Shown: positions 9,601 through 17,672, counted from the first letter of the stretch. The stretch: 64,000 nucleotides of DNA from Herbidospora mongoliensis (GCF_001570545.1 NZ_BBXD01000009.1:682001-746000), one strand, 5' to 3'. Notes: generated by a model not told the origin, from the letters alone. Numbers and translations: made by a program.

Positions 9601-10217
9601 GACGATTCTCTCTTTCGGGGAATGACGGGCAGCCCGCGCAGATAGAGCGCGACACCCTGCCGCCGGATGCGCGCCCCCACCAGCAGGGGCGCGATCCGCA
9701 GCCGGTTGCGCAACGTCGGGGGCACTCGCCGGCCGCGCAGTGTCGCCACGAACGGCTTGCCTTCTGGACGGTGAAGTGTCACCGCGAGGTCGAGCCGGTC
9801 GGACGGCGGCGGTAGCCGGAGCGTGTAGTGGCCGTCGACGGGGTTGAAGGGCGACACGTAGAGCTCCTTGCTCGTCTCGGCACGGCCGTGCGCGTCGGGG
9901 TGGAGCAGGTAGCGGTGGCGTCCTCCGTAGGTGTTGCGGACCTCGGCGACCACGACGCCGGTGTCGCACCAGTAGACGGTCAGGGGGTTGAAGACGTATC
10001 CGAGGGTGCGGCGCCCGGCCAGCATCGTGACCTTGCCCGCGTGCTCGCCGTGTTCGGCCAGGAAGGCGTCGAGCTCCTCGCGGGCGGCCGGGTCGAAGCC
10101 GCGCGGCAGGTCGTCGAGGTCCACGAGCCACAGGTAGCCGTCGTAGGTGAACGCCTTGCGCAGCGGCGTGGAACGCACGTGGGTGATGACGCAGCGGTAC
10201 AGGGCGGGTGTCACCAT
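9597..10217 (-). CDS. DUF1365 family protein
   Basis: About 206 aa. ATG 10217 and GTG 10214 both overlap the TGA of the FAD oxidoreductase gene. Family hallmarks: the N-terminal LYRCVITHVRSTPLRKAFTY, the GYVFNPLTVYWC segment and the KELYVSPFNPVDGHYTLR segment. No biochemical activity is firmly established for the family; it co-occurs almost always with an amine-oxidase-like FAD protein and CFA-synthase-like methyltransferases, as here, so a role in modifying lipid acyl chains is inferred. The C-terminus (VIPRKRESS) overlaps the next gene by ATGA, keeping the operon translationally linked. Confidence 0.88.
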   Translation of the reverse strand: MVTPALYRCVITHVRSTPLRKAFTYDGYLWLVDLDDLPRGFDPAAREELDAFLAEHGEHAGKVTMLAGRRTLGYVFNPLTVYWCDTGVVVAEVRNTYGGRHRYLLHPDAHGRAETSKELYVSPFNPVDGHYTLRLPPPSDRLDLAVTLHRPEGKPFVATLRGRRVPPTLRNRLRIAPLLVGARIRRQGVALYLRGLPVIPRKRESS

Positions 10218-11428
10218 CGTGCCCCCAGGTTCTCGGCGGCCTTCAGCCCGGACCGGCAGCCGTCCTCGTGGAAACCCCACCCGTGGTAGGCGCCCGCGAA
10301 CGCCACCCGGCCGTCCGACAGGCCTGGAAGCAGCCGCTGCAGGGCGACCGTCTCGGGGGTGTAGACGGGGTGCTCGTAGTCCATCCGGGCGATGACATGT
10401 TCGTCCGGCACGTCGTCGCCGAGGGTGACCAGATAGCGGGTCTCGGTGGGCAGCCGCTGGAGGCGGGTCATGTCGTAGGAGACACGTACAGAAGATGGTT
10501 CGGCGCCACAGTCGGACATGCGGTAGTTCCACGACGCCCGCGCGCCCCTGGCGCGGGGCAGCGCGCCCGCGTCGGTGTGCAGGACCGCCGGATTGCACTC
10601 GTAGGCGAAATCGCCCAGGACGCGCTTCTCGAGGTCTGTGGGGGCCGCCAGCAGGGCCAGCGCCTGCCGGGGGTGGGTGGCCACCACGGCGGCGTCGTAG
10701 GTGGCGGTCTCGTCGCCGTCGTCGCGGATCTCGACCGCGTCGGCGTGCCTTCTCAGTTCGCGTACGGGTGTCGCGGTGCGCACCGCCGTGAGCCCTTTGG
10801 CGACCTTCTCCACATAGGTCCGGCTGCCACCCGTGACGGTCCGCCACACCGGGCTGCCGGTCACGCTGAGCATCCCGTGGTTGGCCAGGAACGTGAACAG
10901 GTAGCGCGCCGGGTAGCGCAGGGCCACCGAGGGCGAGCACGACCACACGGCCGCCACCAGCGGGGTCACGAAGTGCCGGATGAAGTAGGGCGGAAACCGG
11001 TCGACGACCTGGCCCAGGGTGCGGTCGTCCTCGGTCTCCAGAACCCGGTGGGCCGTCCGGTGGAAGCGCGGGACGTCGGCCAGCAGGCGCAGGTAGTGCG
11101 CCGAGGGCCGCTGCGCGAACAGCCCGGTCAGGCTTTTGCCGCCGGCGTATTCGAGGCCGCAGCCGTCGCAGCGGACCGACATGCTCATGTCGGACTCCTG
11201 GGTGGCCACCCCCAGTTCGCCGAACAACCGCGTCAGATGCGGATAGGTGCGGTCGTTGTGGACGATGAACCCGCTGTCGACCGCGAGCCCGGCGACGTCG
11301 TGGGTGTGGGCGTGGCCGCCGAGGCGGTCATCGGCCTCGTAGAGCGTCACGTCGTGTGTGGAACGCAGCACATGCGCGGCGGTGAGCCCCGCCACGCCGC
11401 TGCCGATGACCGCCACCGTCGGGCGCAC
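10211..11428 (-). CDS. FAD/NAD(P)-binding amine-oxidase-like oxidoreductase
   Basis: About 405 aa. The dinucleotide-binding motif VAVIGSGVAGLTAAHVL sits at the very N-terminus, followed by the FAD-contacting GGHAHT and a C-terminal VAFAGAYHGWGFHEDGCRSG, matching FAD-dependent oxidoreductases found beside DUF1365 and CFA synthases. I prefer GTG 11428 because a GGAGG (11437-11433) precedes it; ATG 11440 is the alternative and would place that SD inside the gene. First gene of the lipid operon. It probably oxidises or desaturates a fatty acyl chain as partner of the methyltransferases (inference). Confidence 0.88.
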   Translation of the reverse strand: MRPTVAVIGSGVAGLTAAHVLRSTHDVTLYEADDRLGGHAHTHDVAGLAVDSGFIVHNDRTYPHLTRLFGELGVATQESDMSMSVRCDGCGLEYAGGKSLTGLFAQRPSAHYLRLLADVPRFHRTAHRVLETEDDRTLGQVVDRFPPYFIRHFVTPLVAAVWSCSPSVALRYPARYLFTFLANHGMLSVTGSPVWRTVTGGSRTYVEKVAKGLTAVRTATPVRELRRHADAVEIRDDGDETATYDAAVVATHPRQALALLAAPTDLEKRVLGDFAYECNPAVLHTDAGALPRARGARASWNYRMSDCGAEPSSVRVSYDMTRLQRLPTETRYLVTLGDDVPDEHVIARMDYEHPVYTPETVALQRLLPGLSDGRVAFAGAYHGWGFHEDGCRSGLKAAENLGARW

Positions 11429-11441
11429 CTGACCTCCCATG

Positions 11442-11500
11442 ACCTGTCTTTATGGGCTCCTTCGGAGCGGAAGGCCGTTCGGTTTGGCCGGGAGACAGGT
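11442..11500 (-). promoter_or_regulatory. Branched inverted-repeat element in the 5' leader of the lipid operon
   Basis: An 8-bp inverted repeat (ACCTGTCT / AGACAGGT) encloses two smaller hairpins, GGCC-N9-GGCC and GCTCC-GAA-GGAGC, giving a three-way-junction-like fold directly before the start codons of the FAD gene. On the plus strand the right arm is followed by TTTTT. It may be an RNA leader structure or a DNA operator. Nothing known matches by eye. Confidence 0.35.
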
Positions 11501-11602
11501 TTTTCCCGCGCCTGTGGGGGAGTTTTCGATCGCGCCAATTCGCCTCCACCTGTGGGGCGGATGGGGCAGAGTGATGACAGCGCACACGGTTGGAGCCCCC
11601 TC

Positions 11603-11764
11603 ATGGACGTCAAGAAGTTAGTCACCTACGCGGCGATCGCCTTCGTGATCTTCTATCTGTTCACTCAGCCCCAGGGGGCGGCCAGCGCGGTGCGTGGCAT
11701 CTTCGAAGCGATCGGTAACGGCGCCGAGGCGCTGGCCCAGTTCTTCAACTCCCTCTTCGTCTGA
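11603..11764 (+). CDS. Mini membrane protein, paralogue 1
   Basis: 53 aa, MDVKKLVTYAAIAFVIFYLF..., ATG 11603 with GGAG about 9 nt upstream. One TM helix (about 6-20) follows a short basic N-terminus; the C-terminal half (AASAVRGIFEAIGNGAEALAQFF) is amphipathic. It is clearly paralogous to the 54-aa protein encoded 100 nt downstream: both have VKK-(L/V)-(V/L)TYAAIAFV and end in a short FF-containing tail. Pairs of such tiny proteins are familiar in actinomycetes, but no function is known to me. Divergent from the lipid operon. Confidence 0.75.
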   Translation: MDVKKLVTYAAIAFVIFYLFTQPQGAASAVRGIFEAIGNGAEALAQFFNSLFV

Positions 11765-11822
11765 GGGCACGTGTGCCGGAAGGTCCTCCTCCCTATCCGG
11801 CTAGTTATGATCACTGGTGTTG

Positions 11823-11840
11823 CCGGGTAGAAAAACCCGG
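11823..11840 (+). promoter_or_regulatory. Short hairpin between the two mini membrane genes
   Basis: CCGGGT-agaaaa-ACCCGG is a 6-bp stem with an A-rich loop, 25 nt before the second mini gene and 13 nt before its GGAGG. There is no U-tract, so it is unlikely to be a strong terminator; it may be an RNA-processing or stability element that sets unequal expression of the pair. Confidence 0.35.
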
Positions 11841-11865
11841 GACACATAACGCAGGAGGCCCCCCA

Positions 11866-12030
11866 ATGCAGGTCAAGAAGGTGCTTACGTACGCAGCGAT
11901 TGCGTTCGTGGTCTTCTACCTCTGGACGCAGCCGAGCGCAGCTGCCGGCGCCGTCAGGGGAGTGTTTGACGGTGTCACCTCGGCCGGTAACTCCCTGGCA
12001 ACCTTCTTCAACGGCGTTCTTGACCAGTAG
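11866..12030 (+). CDS. Mini membrane protein, paralogue 2
   Basis: 54 aa, MQVKKVLTYAAIAFVVFYLWTQ..., ATG 11866 with a strong GGAGG at 11854-11858. One TM helix near the N-terminus, then an amphipathic segment (GAVRGVFDGVTSAGNSLATFFNGVLDQ). Sequence and layout mirror the upstream 53-aa protein, so the pair arose by tandem duplication. A rho-independent terminator follows directly. Function unknown; a membrane-associated structural or stress peptide is possible but unsupported. Confidence 0.8.
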   Translation: MQVKKVLTYAAIAFVVFYLWTQPSAAAGAVRGVFDGVTSAGNSLATFFNGVLDQ

Positions 12031-12037
12031 CAGGCCG

Positions 12038-12066
12038 GCCCGCGGCGACGCGGGCTTCCTCTTTTC
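12038..12066 (+). terminator. Rho-independent terminator after the mini membrane genes
   Basis: Perfect 7-bp stem GCCCGCG / CGCGGGC with a GCGA tetraloop (12038-12055), followed by the pyrimidine run TTCCTCTTTT. Confidence 0.75.
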
Positions 12067-12145
12067 CGGCGCCCACGGATGATCTTCAGGGGGCTCCGGC
12101 GCGCACCGATCGGGCGCCCGGACGCTCCCATGCGAAACTGGTCTG

Positions 12146-12982
12146 ATGAGTGACCTGATCGCGGTGACGGGGGCGACCGGCGGGCTTGGCGGCCGGATCG
12201 CGCGCCGCCTGGCCCAATCCGGAGCACGACAGCGACTGGTCGTCCGAGACCTCTCCCGGGTTCCCCGGATCGAGGGCGCGGAGACCGTCCAGGCGTCCTA
12301 CGAAGACCCCGCCGCCTTCGCGGCGGCCCTCGACGGCGCCGGGGTCCTCATGTTGATCTCGGCGACCGAACACCCCGATCGGGTGGCTCTCCATACGGCG
12401 GCGGTCGACGCGGCCGTGGCGGCAGGGGTTCCCCGCATCGTCTACACCTCGTTCCTCGGAGCGGGGCCCGAGTGCACGTTCACCTTCGGCCAGGACCACT
12501 GGCACACCGAGCGGCACATCGAAGAGACCGGAGTAGGTTTCACCTTCCTCCGAGACAGCCTCTACCTCGATTTCCTGGCCGACATGGTCGGGGACGACGG
12601 TGTGATCAGAGGGCCCGCCGGCGACGGCAGATTCGCCCCGGTGGCCCGCGACGACGTGGCCGCGGTGGCCGCCACGATCCTGCAGGACCCCCACGCCCAC
12701 GAGAGCGCGACCTACGACCTGACGGGTCCCGACCTCCTGACGATGACCGAGGTCGCCTCGGTTCTCTCCTCTGTACGAGGTTCGCAGGTCACCTTCGAGA
12801 ACGAGACCCTCGACGAGGCCTACGCCTCCCGCGCCAAGTACGACGCCCCCGACTGGGCGGTGGCGGGCTGGGTGACGTCCTACGCGGCGATCGGCGCGGG
12901 CGAACTCGACGCGGCGACCGACCACGTGATGAAGGTGACAGGGCATCCGCCGATGACATTGGCGCAGGTGCTCCAGGCCTGA
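12146..12982 (+). CDS. NmrA/SDR-type NAD(P)-binding oxidoreductase
   Basis: 278 aa. N-terminal Rossmann motif VTGATGGLGGRIARRL, then IVYTSFLGAG and a C-terminal substrate region, as in atypical SDRs of the NmrA / NAD(P)H:quinone oxidoreductase (QorB-like) group. It likely binds NADP(H) and reduces a quinone or acts as a redox sensor; the substrate cannot be told. ATG 12146 has no Shine-Dalgarno in the preceding 20 nt, so the mRNA may be leaderless. The gene is monocistronic: terminator upstream, palindrome-containing gap downstream. Confidence 0.85.
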   Translation: MSDLIAVTGATGGLGGRIARRLAQSGARQRLVVRDLSRVPRIEGAETVQASYEDPAAFAAALDGAGVLMLISATEHPDRVALHTAAVDAAVAAGVPRIVYTSFLGAGPECTFTFGQDHWHTERHIEETGVGFTFLRDSLYLDFLADMVGDDGVIRGPAGDGRFAPVARDDVAAVAATILQDPHAHESATYDLTGPDLLTMTEVASVLSSVRGSQVTFENETLDEAYASRAKYDAPDWAVAGWVTSYAAIGAGELDAATDHVMKVTGHPPMTLAQVLQA

Positions 12983-13004
12983 GGCAGGGCGGTTCGGACC
13001 ATGT

Positions 13005-13018
13005 CCCGAAATTTCGGG
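13005..13018. repeat. 14-bp palindrome, first copy
   Basis: CCCGAAATTTCGGG, a perfect palindrome lying between the SDR gene and the DHFR-like gene. The same 17 bases (TGTCCCGAAATTTCGGG) recur inside the 32-bp palindrome at 15372-15403, after the sigma gene, so the two copies bracket the DHFR-YCII-sigma unit. Candidate operator or genomic repeat. Confidence 0.6.
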
Positions 13019-13108
13019 TCTTCTCGTCGCAGCGATGGTGTTTCGCGGAAGTCGTCGATTTCGGGGTCCCTCGTTCGTGTAGGTGGTGAGACCGAAAGGG
13101 CTGCCACC

Positions 13109-13693
13109 ATGGGCAAGATCGTTGTGACCGAGAATGTGACGCTGGACGGCGTGATGCAGGGGCCGGGCCGCGCCGAGGAGGACACCCGAGGCGGGTTCCG
13201 GCACGGCGGCTGGGCCGGGCCCTACACCGACCCGGTGATGATGCGCGTGATGGGCGCGGGCATGGCCACGACCGGCGCGATGCTGTTCGGCCGCCGGACC
13301 TACGAGGACTTCTACTCCGTCTGGCACGGGCGGACCGACGGCAACCCGTTCACCGACGTCCTCGACAAAGCACGCAAATACGTCGCGTCCACGACGCTGA
13401 GCGAACCCCTGACCTGGCAGAACTCCACCCTGCTCGCCGGTGAGGCCGGTCCGGCCGTCGAGGCACTCAAGAAGGAGATCGACCACGACATCGTGGTGCT
13501 CGGCAGCGGCGAGCTGGTCCGATCGCTGCTCGCCGCCGGGCTCGTCGACCGGCTGGTGCTGTCGGTCCACCCGCTGGTGCTGGGGGCGGGGCGGCGGCTG
13601 TTCGCCGACGACGGGGCGCTCGCCGCGTTCCGGCTGGTGGAGAGCGTGCCCACCGGAACCGGTGTGGTGATCGCGACATACGAGGTGGCGTGA
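13109..13693 (+). CDS. Dihydrofolate-reductase-like (RibD C-terminal) family protein
   Basis: 194 aa. Start ATG 13109 gives the family N-terminus MGKIVVTENVTLDGVMQGPG; a longer frame to 13001 lacks family residues. Motifs: TGAMLFGRRTYEDF, DIVVLGSGELVRSLLAAGLVDRLVLSVHPLVLG, as in the YyaP/DHFR-like group. It probably binds NADPH and a small pterin- or pyrimidine-like ligand; true DHFR activity is doubtful. It forms a unit with a YCII protein (1 nt downstream) and an ECF sigma factor, a common actinobacterial arrangement. Confidence 0.85.
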   Translation: MGKIVVTENVTLDGVMQGPGRAEEDTRGGFRHGGWAGPYTDPVMMRVMGAGMATTGAMLFGRRTYEDFYSVWHGRTDGNPFTDVLDKARKYVASTTLSEPLTWQNSTLLAGEAGPAVEALKKEIDHDIVVLGSGELVRSLLAAGLVDRLVLSVHPLVLGAGRRLFADDGALAAFRLVESVPTGTGVVIATYEVA

Positions 13694-13694
13694 C

Positions 13695-14048
13695 GTGAAG
13701 AACTATCTGCTCAGCATCTACCAGCCGCAGGGCCCGGCCCCCGAGCCGGAGACCATGCGGAAGATCATGGCCGAGCTCGACGTCCTGCGCCGGGAACTGG
13801 AGTCGACCGGTTCGTGGGTGTTCGGCGACGGGCTGCACGACCCGGCCACCGCCACGGTCCTGCGGCCCACGGGGGGCGAGGTGCTGATGACCGACGGGCC
13901 GTTCGCCGAGGGCAAGGAGCACCTCGGCGGGTTCGTGATCGTCAGGGCCCCCGATCTCGACGCCGCGCTGGAGTGGGGCCGCCGGTACGCCCAGGCGACC
14001 ACCCTGCCCATCGAGGTGCGCCCGTTCGCGACCGAGGCCGGCGGCTGA
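13695..14048 (+). CDS. YCII-related (DGPF) protein
   Basis: 117 aa from GTG 13695, one nucleotide after the DHFR-like stop. The segment MTDGPFAEGKEHLGGF is the DGPF motif that defines this ferredoxin-like-fold family, followed by DAALEWGRRYAQA. Members are typically encoded next to SigJ-like ECF sigma factors, as here, and are thought to act with them; the biochemical role is not settled. The 3' end overlaps the sigma gene as CTGA. Confidence 0.88.
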   Translation: MKNYLLSIYQPQGPAPEPETMRKIMAELDVLRRELESTGSWVFGDGLHDPATATVLRPTGGEVLMTDGPFAEGKEHLGGFVIVRAPDLDAALEWGRRYAQATTLPIEVRPFATEAGG

Positions 14049-15229
14049 CCGGGATCGAGCGGGTCTTCCGCGAGGAGTACGGCCGCGCGGTGGCCGTACT
14101 CGTCCGGCTGGCCGGGGACATCGGCACCGCCGAGGAGGCGGTCCAGGAGGCGTTCGCCGTCGCGGCCGAACGGTGGCCGGGCGACGGGATCCCGCCGAGC
14201 CCGGCGGGATGGATCATCACCACGGCCCGCAACAGACTGATCGACCGCAACCGCCGGGAGGCGACCCGGGACAGCCGGCACGCCGAGGCGCTCCTGCTGC
14301 ACGCCCCGGCCGAACCTCCCGAGGAGGGGCCCGTGCCCGACGACCGGCTGCGCCTGATCTTCACCTGCTGCCATCCCGCCCTGGCCGAAAGCGCGCGGAT
14401 CGCCCTGACGCTCCGGCTGCTGGGCGGCCTGACCACCGGGGAGATCGCCCGCGCGTTCCTGGTGAGCGAGGCCACGGTGGCCCAGCGCGTCGTGCGGGCC
14501 AAGACCAAGATCCGGGACGCCGGGATCCCCTACCGGGTTCCCTCGGACGCCGATCTGCCGGGACGGCTGACCTCGGTGCTCGCCGTGGTGCATCTGATCT
14601 TCAACGAGGGCTACCTGACCGGTTCCGGCGAGCCGGTGCGCGACGACCTGTGCGCGGAGGCCATCCGGCTGGGACGCCTGCTGGCCGAGCTCATGCCCGA
14701 CGAACCCGAGGTCCTGGGCCTGCTGGCGCTGATGCTGCTGATCCACTCACGACGTGCCGCGCGCGTCACGGCCGAGGGCTCATTGGTCCTGCTGGCCGAC
14801 CAGGACCGCGCTCTCTGGGACCGTGATCTCATTGCCGAGGGTCAGGACCTCGTCCGCCGGTGCCTGCGGCGCAACCGGCCGGGGCCGTTCCAGATCCAGG
14901 CGGCGATCAACGCCGTGCACAGCGACGCCCCGACCGACTGGCGGCAGGTGGTACGGCTCTACGACCAGCAGATGGCCCTGGCCCCCACGCCCGTGGTGGC
15001 CCTGCACCGCGCCGTCGCCGTGGCCGAGGTCGACGGGCCGGCCGTGGCGCTGGACCTCCTCGACGACCTGGACCTCGACGGGCATCACCTGTTCCACGCC
15101 GTCCGAGCCGACCTGCTGCGTCGCCTCAGCCGGGACCACGAGGCCGTCGCCGCCTACGAGGCCGCCCTGGCCCGAACGGAGAATCCAGCCGAACGCGAGA
15201 TCCTGCGAAGCCGACTGACCGAGAGGTAG
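14045..15229 (+). CDS. ECF RNA polymerase sigma factor with C-terminal extension
   Basis: About 394 aa. Sigma region 2 (VFREEYGRAVAVLVRLAGD, EEAVQEAFAVAAERW, GWIITTARNRLIDRNRRE) and region 4 (ALTLRLLGGLTTGEIARAFLVSEATVAQRVVRAKTKIR) are followed by a long helical extension (AVVHLIFNEGYL...), as in the ECF group paired with YCII proteins. No ATG, GTG or TTG exists at the correct N-terminus. The best start is CTG 14045, which overlaps the YCII stop as CTGA, with GAGG at 14034-14037. A GTG at about 14089 would delete conserved region 2 residues. Confidence 0.85.
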   Translation: MTGIERVFREEYGRAVAVLVRLAGDIGTAEEAVQEAFAVAAERWPGDGIPPSPAGWIITTARNRLIDRNRREATRDSRHAEALLLHAPAEPPEEGPVPDDRLRLIFTCCHPALAESARIALTLRLLGGLTTGEIARAFLVSEATVAQRVVRAKTKIRDAGIPYRVPSDADLPGRLTSVLAVVHLIFNEGYLTGSGEPVRDDLCAEAIRLGRLLAELMPDEPEVLGLLALMLLIHSRRAARVTAEGSLVLLADQDRALWDRDLIAEGQDLVRRCLRRNRPGPFQIQAAINAVHSDAPTDWRQVVRLYDQQMALAPTPVVALHRAVAVAEVDGPAVALDLLDDLDLDGHHLFHAVRADLLRRLSRDHEAVAAYEAALARTENPAEREILRSRLTER

Positions 15230-15342
15230 CACCGGCCGACCGGGGGTGGCAACCGAACACGAGGCCGACCGCGCGTCGCGGCCAAACGCACGGTCCTGCG
15301 AAGCCAACTGACCGAGGTCCGGCCCGGGGTAGAACCGGCCGA
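15201..15342 (+). repeat. Partial direct duplication of the sigma gene 3' end
   Basis: The last codons of the sigma gene (15201-15223) recur at 15294-15316 with one change in 23 bases, and the post-stop TAGCACCGGCCGA (15227-15239) recurs as TAGAACCGGCCGA (15330-15342). Offset is 93 nt, with about 10 extra bases between the blocks. This looks like an old tandem duplication or decayed gene end. No ORF is apparent in 15230-15371. Confidence 0.7.
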
Positions 15343-15371
15343 TTCAGGAACGCGGTCGCAGCGCGACAGAA

Positions 15372-15403
15372 GGCCGTTGTCCCGAAATTTCGGGACAACG
15401 GCC
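15372..15403. repeat. 32-bp perfect palindrome between sigma gene and hisF
   Basis: Arms of 16 bp (GGCCGTTGTCCCGAAA and its exact complement) meet without a loop. It lies between two converging genes and contains the 14-bp palindrome seen at 13005. It could be a bidirectional terminator, although there is no T-run and no loop, or a protein-binding site or cruciform. Confidence 0.75.
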
Positions 15404-15453
15404 GCCGCAGCACAAAGGGCCGGGCGTGACCGCCCGGCCCTCAGCGGAAAGCC

Positions 15454-16224
15454 CTACCTGACGGGGTGGCCCGCCTCGCGCAGGGTGTTCTTCACTTCGC
15501 CGATCTTCAGTTCGCCGAAGTGGAAGACGCTCGCCGCCAGGACCGCGTCGGCCCCCGCGTCGATGGCCGGCGGGAAGTCCTCGAGCGTCCCCGCCCCGCC
15601 CGAGGCGATCACCGGCACCGTCACGGCTGCCCGCACGGCTTTGATCATCTCGATGTCGTAGCCGTCTTTGGTGCCGTCGCCGTCCATCGAGTTCAGCAGG
15701 ATCTCGCCGACGCCGAGTTCCTGGCCGCGTGCGGCCCACTCGACGGCGTCGATGCCGGTTCCCTTGCGGCCACCGTGAGTGGTCACCTCGAAGCCGGACG
15801 GGGTGGGCGGGCCGTCGACCACGCGCCGGGCGTCGACCGACAGCACGATGCACTGCGAACCGAACCGCCAGGCCGCCTCACGCAGGAACTCGGGGCGGGC
15901 GATTGCTGCGGTGTTGATGCCGACCTTGTCGGCGCCGGCGCGCAGCAGGCGGTCGACGTCGTCGTTGGTGCGCACTCCCCCGCCCACGGTCAGCGGGATG
16001 AAGACCTGCTCGGCCGTCCGCCGGACCACGTCGTACATGGTCGAGCGGTCGGAGCTGGAGGCGGTGATGTCGAGGAAGGTCAGTTCGTCGGCGCCTTCGG
16101 CGTCGTAGCGTCTGGCCAGCTCAACCGGGTCTCCGGCATCGCGCAGGTTCTCGAAGTTCACGCCCTTGACGACCCGGCCGGCGTCGACGTCCAGGCACGG
16201 GATCACGCGCACGGCCACGGTCAT
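15454..16224 (-). CDS. hisF: Imidazole glycerol phosphate synthase cyclase subunit
   Basis: 256 aa. HisF closes the imidazole ring from PRFAR and HisH-delivered ammonia, giving IGP and AICAR. Motifs: [20 protein letters not shown] with the catalytic Asp, [28 protein letters not shown] with the second Asp, and VIASGGAG phosphate loops of the half-barrel repeat. Last gene of the his operon; ATG 16224 overlaps the RidA-family stop (ATGA). Length and fold are normal. Confidence 0.97.
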   Translation of the reverse strand: MTVAVRVIPCLDVDAGRVVKGVNFENLRDAGDPVELARRYDAEGADELTFLDITASSSDRSTMYDVVRRTAEQVFIPLTVGGGVRTNDDVDRLLRAGADKVGINTAAIARPEFLREAAWRFGSQCIVLSVDARRVVDGPPTPSGFEVTTHGGRKGTGIDAVEWAARGQELGVGEILLNSMDGDGTKDGYDIEMIKAVRAAVTVPVIASGGAGTLEDFPPAIDAGADAVLAASVFHFGELKIGEVKNTLREAGHPVR

Positions 16225-16610
16225 GACCGGTAGGCCTCCAGTTCCACCTCGACCAGCATGCGCGGGTCGATCAGGCCGGCCACGCGCACGGAGGTGCAGG
16301 CCGGGCGGACCTCGCCGAACAACACGCCGTGGGCGGCGCCGGCCGCGTCGAAGTCGTCCTGGCTGACCACGAACAGGCGGGTGCGGACGACGTCGGTCAC
16401 CGACGCCCCGGCCTTCTCCAGCGCGTCGAGCGCGACGCCGAAAGCCGTGAGGGTCTGGTTGTAGGCGTCGCCGACGTGCTGGACCTCACCGCCGATGGTG
16501 GCGGTGCAGCCGGAGACCAAAACGTGGTTCCCGGCGATGACGGCGCGCGAATATCCGTAGCGCTCCTCCCACGGACCGCCGGAGGAGATGCGCGTCAGAG
16601 GTTCGGTCAT
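16221..16610 (-). CDS. RidA family (YjgF/YER057c) protein
   Basis: 129 aa. Typical segments: [46 protein letters not shown], and the C-terminal [20 protein letters not shown] with the Arg that binds the carboxylate of imine substrates in RidA. It would deaminate reactive enamine/imine intermediates from PLP enzymes. Embedded in the his operon with ATGA overlaps on both sides (priA upstream, hisF downstream), so a protective role during amino-acid metabolism is plausible. Confidence 0.9.
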   Translation of the reverse strand: MTEPLTRISSGGPWEERYGYSRAVIAGNHVLVSGCTATIGGEVQHVGDAYNQTLTAFGVALDALEKAGASVTDVVRTRLFVVSQDDFDAAGAAHGVLFGEVRPACTSVRVAGLIDPRMLVEVELEAYRS

Positions 16611-17329
16611 GCCCTCACCGCCGCAAGTGCCTCTTCGAGGGTGAAGGCCTGGGCGTAGAGGGCCTTGCCGACGATGGCGCCCTCGACGCCGATGCCGACC
16701 AGGCCGTTCAGGGCGCGCAGGTCGTCGAGGCTGGAGACGCCCCCGCTGGCGATGACCGGCTTGTCGGTACGGGCGCAGACCTCCCGCAGCAGGTCGAGGT
16801 TCGGGCCGCGCAGGGTGCCGTCCTTGGTCACGTCGGTGACGACGTAGCGGGGGCAGCCGTCGGACTCCAGGCGGTCGAGGACCTCCCAGAGGTCACCGCC
16901 CTCCTGGGTCCAGCCGCGGGCGGCCAGGGTGGTGCCCCGGACGTCGAGGCCGACGGCGATGCGGTCGCCGTACTCGGCGATGATCTTGGAGCACCACGCC
17001 GGGTTCTCCAGGGCGGCGGTGCCGATGTTGACGCGGCGGCAGCCGGTGGCGAGGGCGGCCTCCAGGGAGGCGTCGTCGCGGATGCCGCCGGACAGCTCGA
17101 CCTGGACGTCGAGCTTGGCGGTCACCTCAGCGAGCAGTTCACGGTTGGAGCCACGGCCGAAGGCGGCGTCGAGGTCGACGAGGTGGATCCATTCGGCTCC
17201 GGCGTCCTGCCAGGCGAGGGCGGCGGCGAGCGGGTCGCCGTACGAGGTCTCCGAGCCCGCCTCGCCTTGCACCAGGCGGACCGCCTGGCCATCGGCCACG
17301 TCCACGGCGGGGAGCAACACGAGTGACAT
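16607..17329 (-). CDS. priA: Bifunctional HisA/TrpF isomerase PriA
   Basis: 240 aa. Starts [24 protein letters not shown], the HisA/PriA N-terminus with the catalytic Asp (PAVDV). ELSGGIRDD and [13 protein letters not shown] (second Asp) follow, then [13 protein letters not shown]. In actinomycetes without a separate trpF this enzyme isomerises both ProFAR (histidine) and PRA (tryptophan). No trpF is in the window, but that cannot be judged from 64 kb. Stop overlaps the RidA gene by ATGA. Confidence 0.93.
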   Translation of the reverse strand: MSLVLLPAVDVADGQAVRLVQGEAGSETSYGDPLAAALAWQDAGAEWIHLVDLDAAFGRGSNRELLAEVTAKLDVQVELSGGIRDDASLEAALATGCRRVNIGTAALENPAWCSKIIAEYGDRIAVGLDVRGTTLAARGWTQEGGDLWEVLDRLESDGCPRYVVTDVTKDGTLRGPNLDLLREVCARTDKPVIASGGVSSLDDLRALNGLVGIGVEGAIVGKALYAQAFTLEEALAAVRA

Positions 17330-17333
17330 CTGT

Positions 17334-17672
17334 TCAGGACCTCCGGTCGAAGAGAACGGTGACGAGCACCGGAACGATCAGGATGGACACGGCCAGCACG
17401 GCGAGCCTGGCCATCACGGTGCCGAGCGTCAGCCAGGCGATGACCTGGACGAGCACGAACAGCATGGCCATGACCGCGTTCTGGGCGCGGCGGCGCCGGG
17501 CCAGCACTCCGCCCTGCCGGGCCACTCTGACCGGCTTGGGCAGCACGGCCGTGATCCGGCCGCGCAGGTCCCGCAGCCGGGCCGACCTGGCCTCGCGGCG
17601 GGCCCGTTCCTCCGCCAGGCGGGCCTTCTCGGCCTCCCTCTCGGCCCGGCGGATGGCCCGCTCCTTGCTCAT
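17334..17672 (-). CDS. Small membrane protein of the his operon
   Basis: 112 aa from ATG 17672, overlapping the hisH stop (ATGA); only 4 nt separate it from priA. The N-terminal 60 residues are highly charged and helical ([28 protein letters not shown] broken by short turns), a likely coiled coil. Two hydrophobic segments follow (about 67-85 and 88-106) before a basic end FDRRS. A membrane protein at this position is common in actinobacterial his operons but has no assigned role to my knowledge. Confidence 0.75.
   Translation of the reverse strand: MSKERAIRRAEREAEKARLAEERARREARSARLRDLRGRITAVLPKPVRVARQGGVLARRRRAQNAVMAMLFVLVQVIAWLTLGTVMARLAVLAVSILIVPVLVTVLFDRRS

Noticed and set aside
14045-15229. 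The ECF sigma factor as the missing partner of the CHAT-subtilase module
   Set aside because: It is 8 kb away, paired with a YCII protein as its own family normally is, and belongs to a different ECF type.
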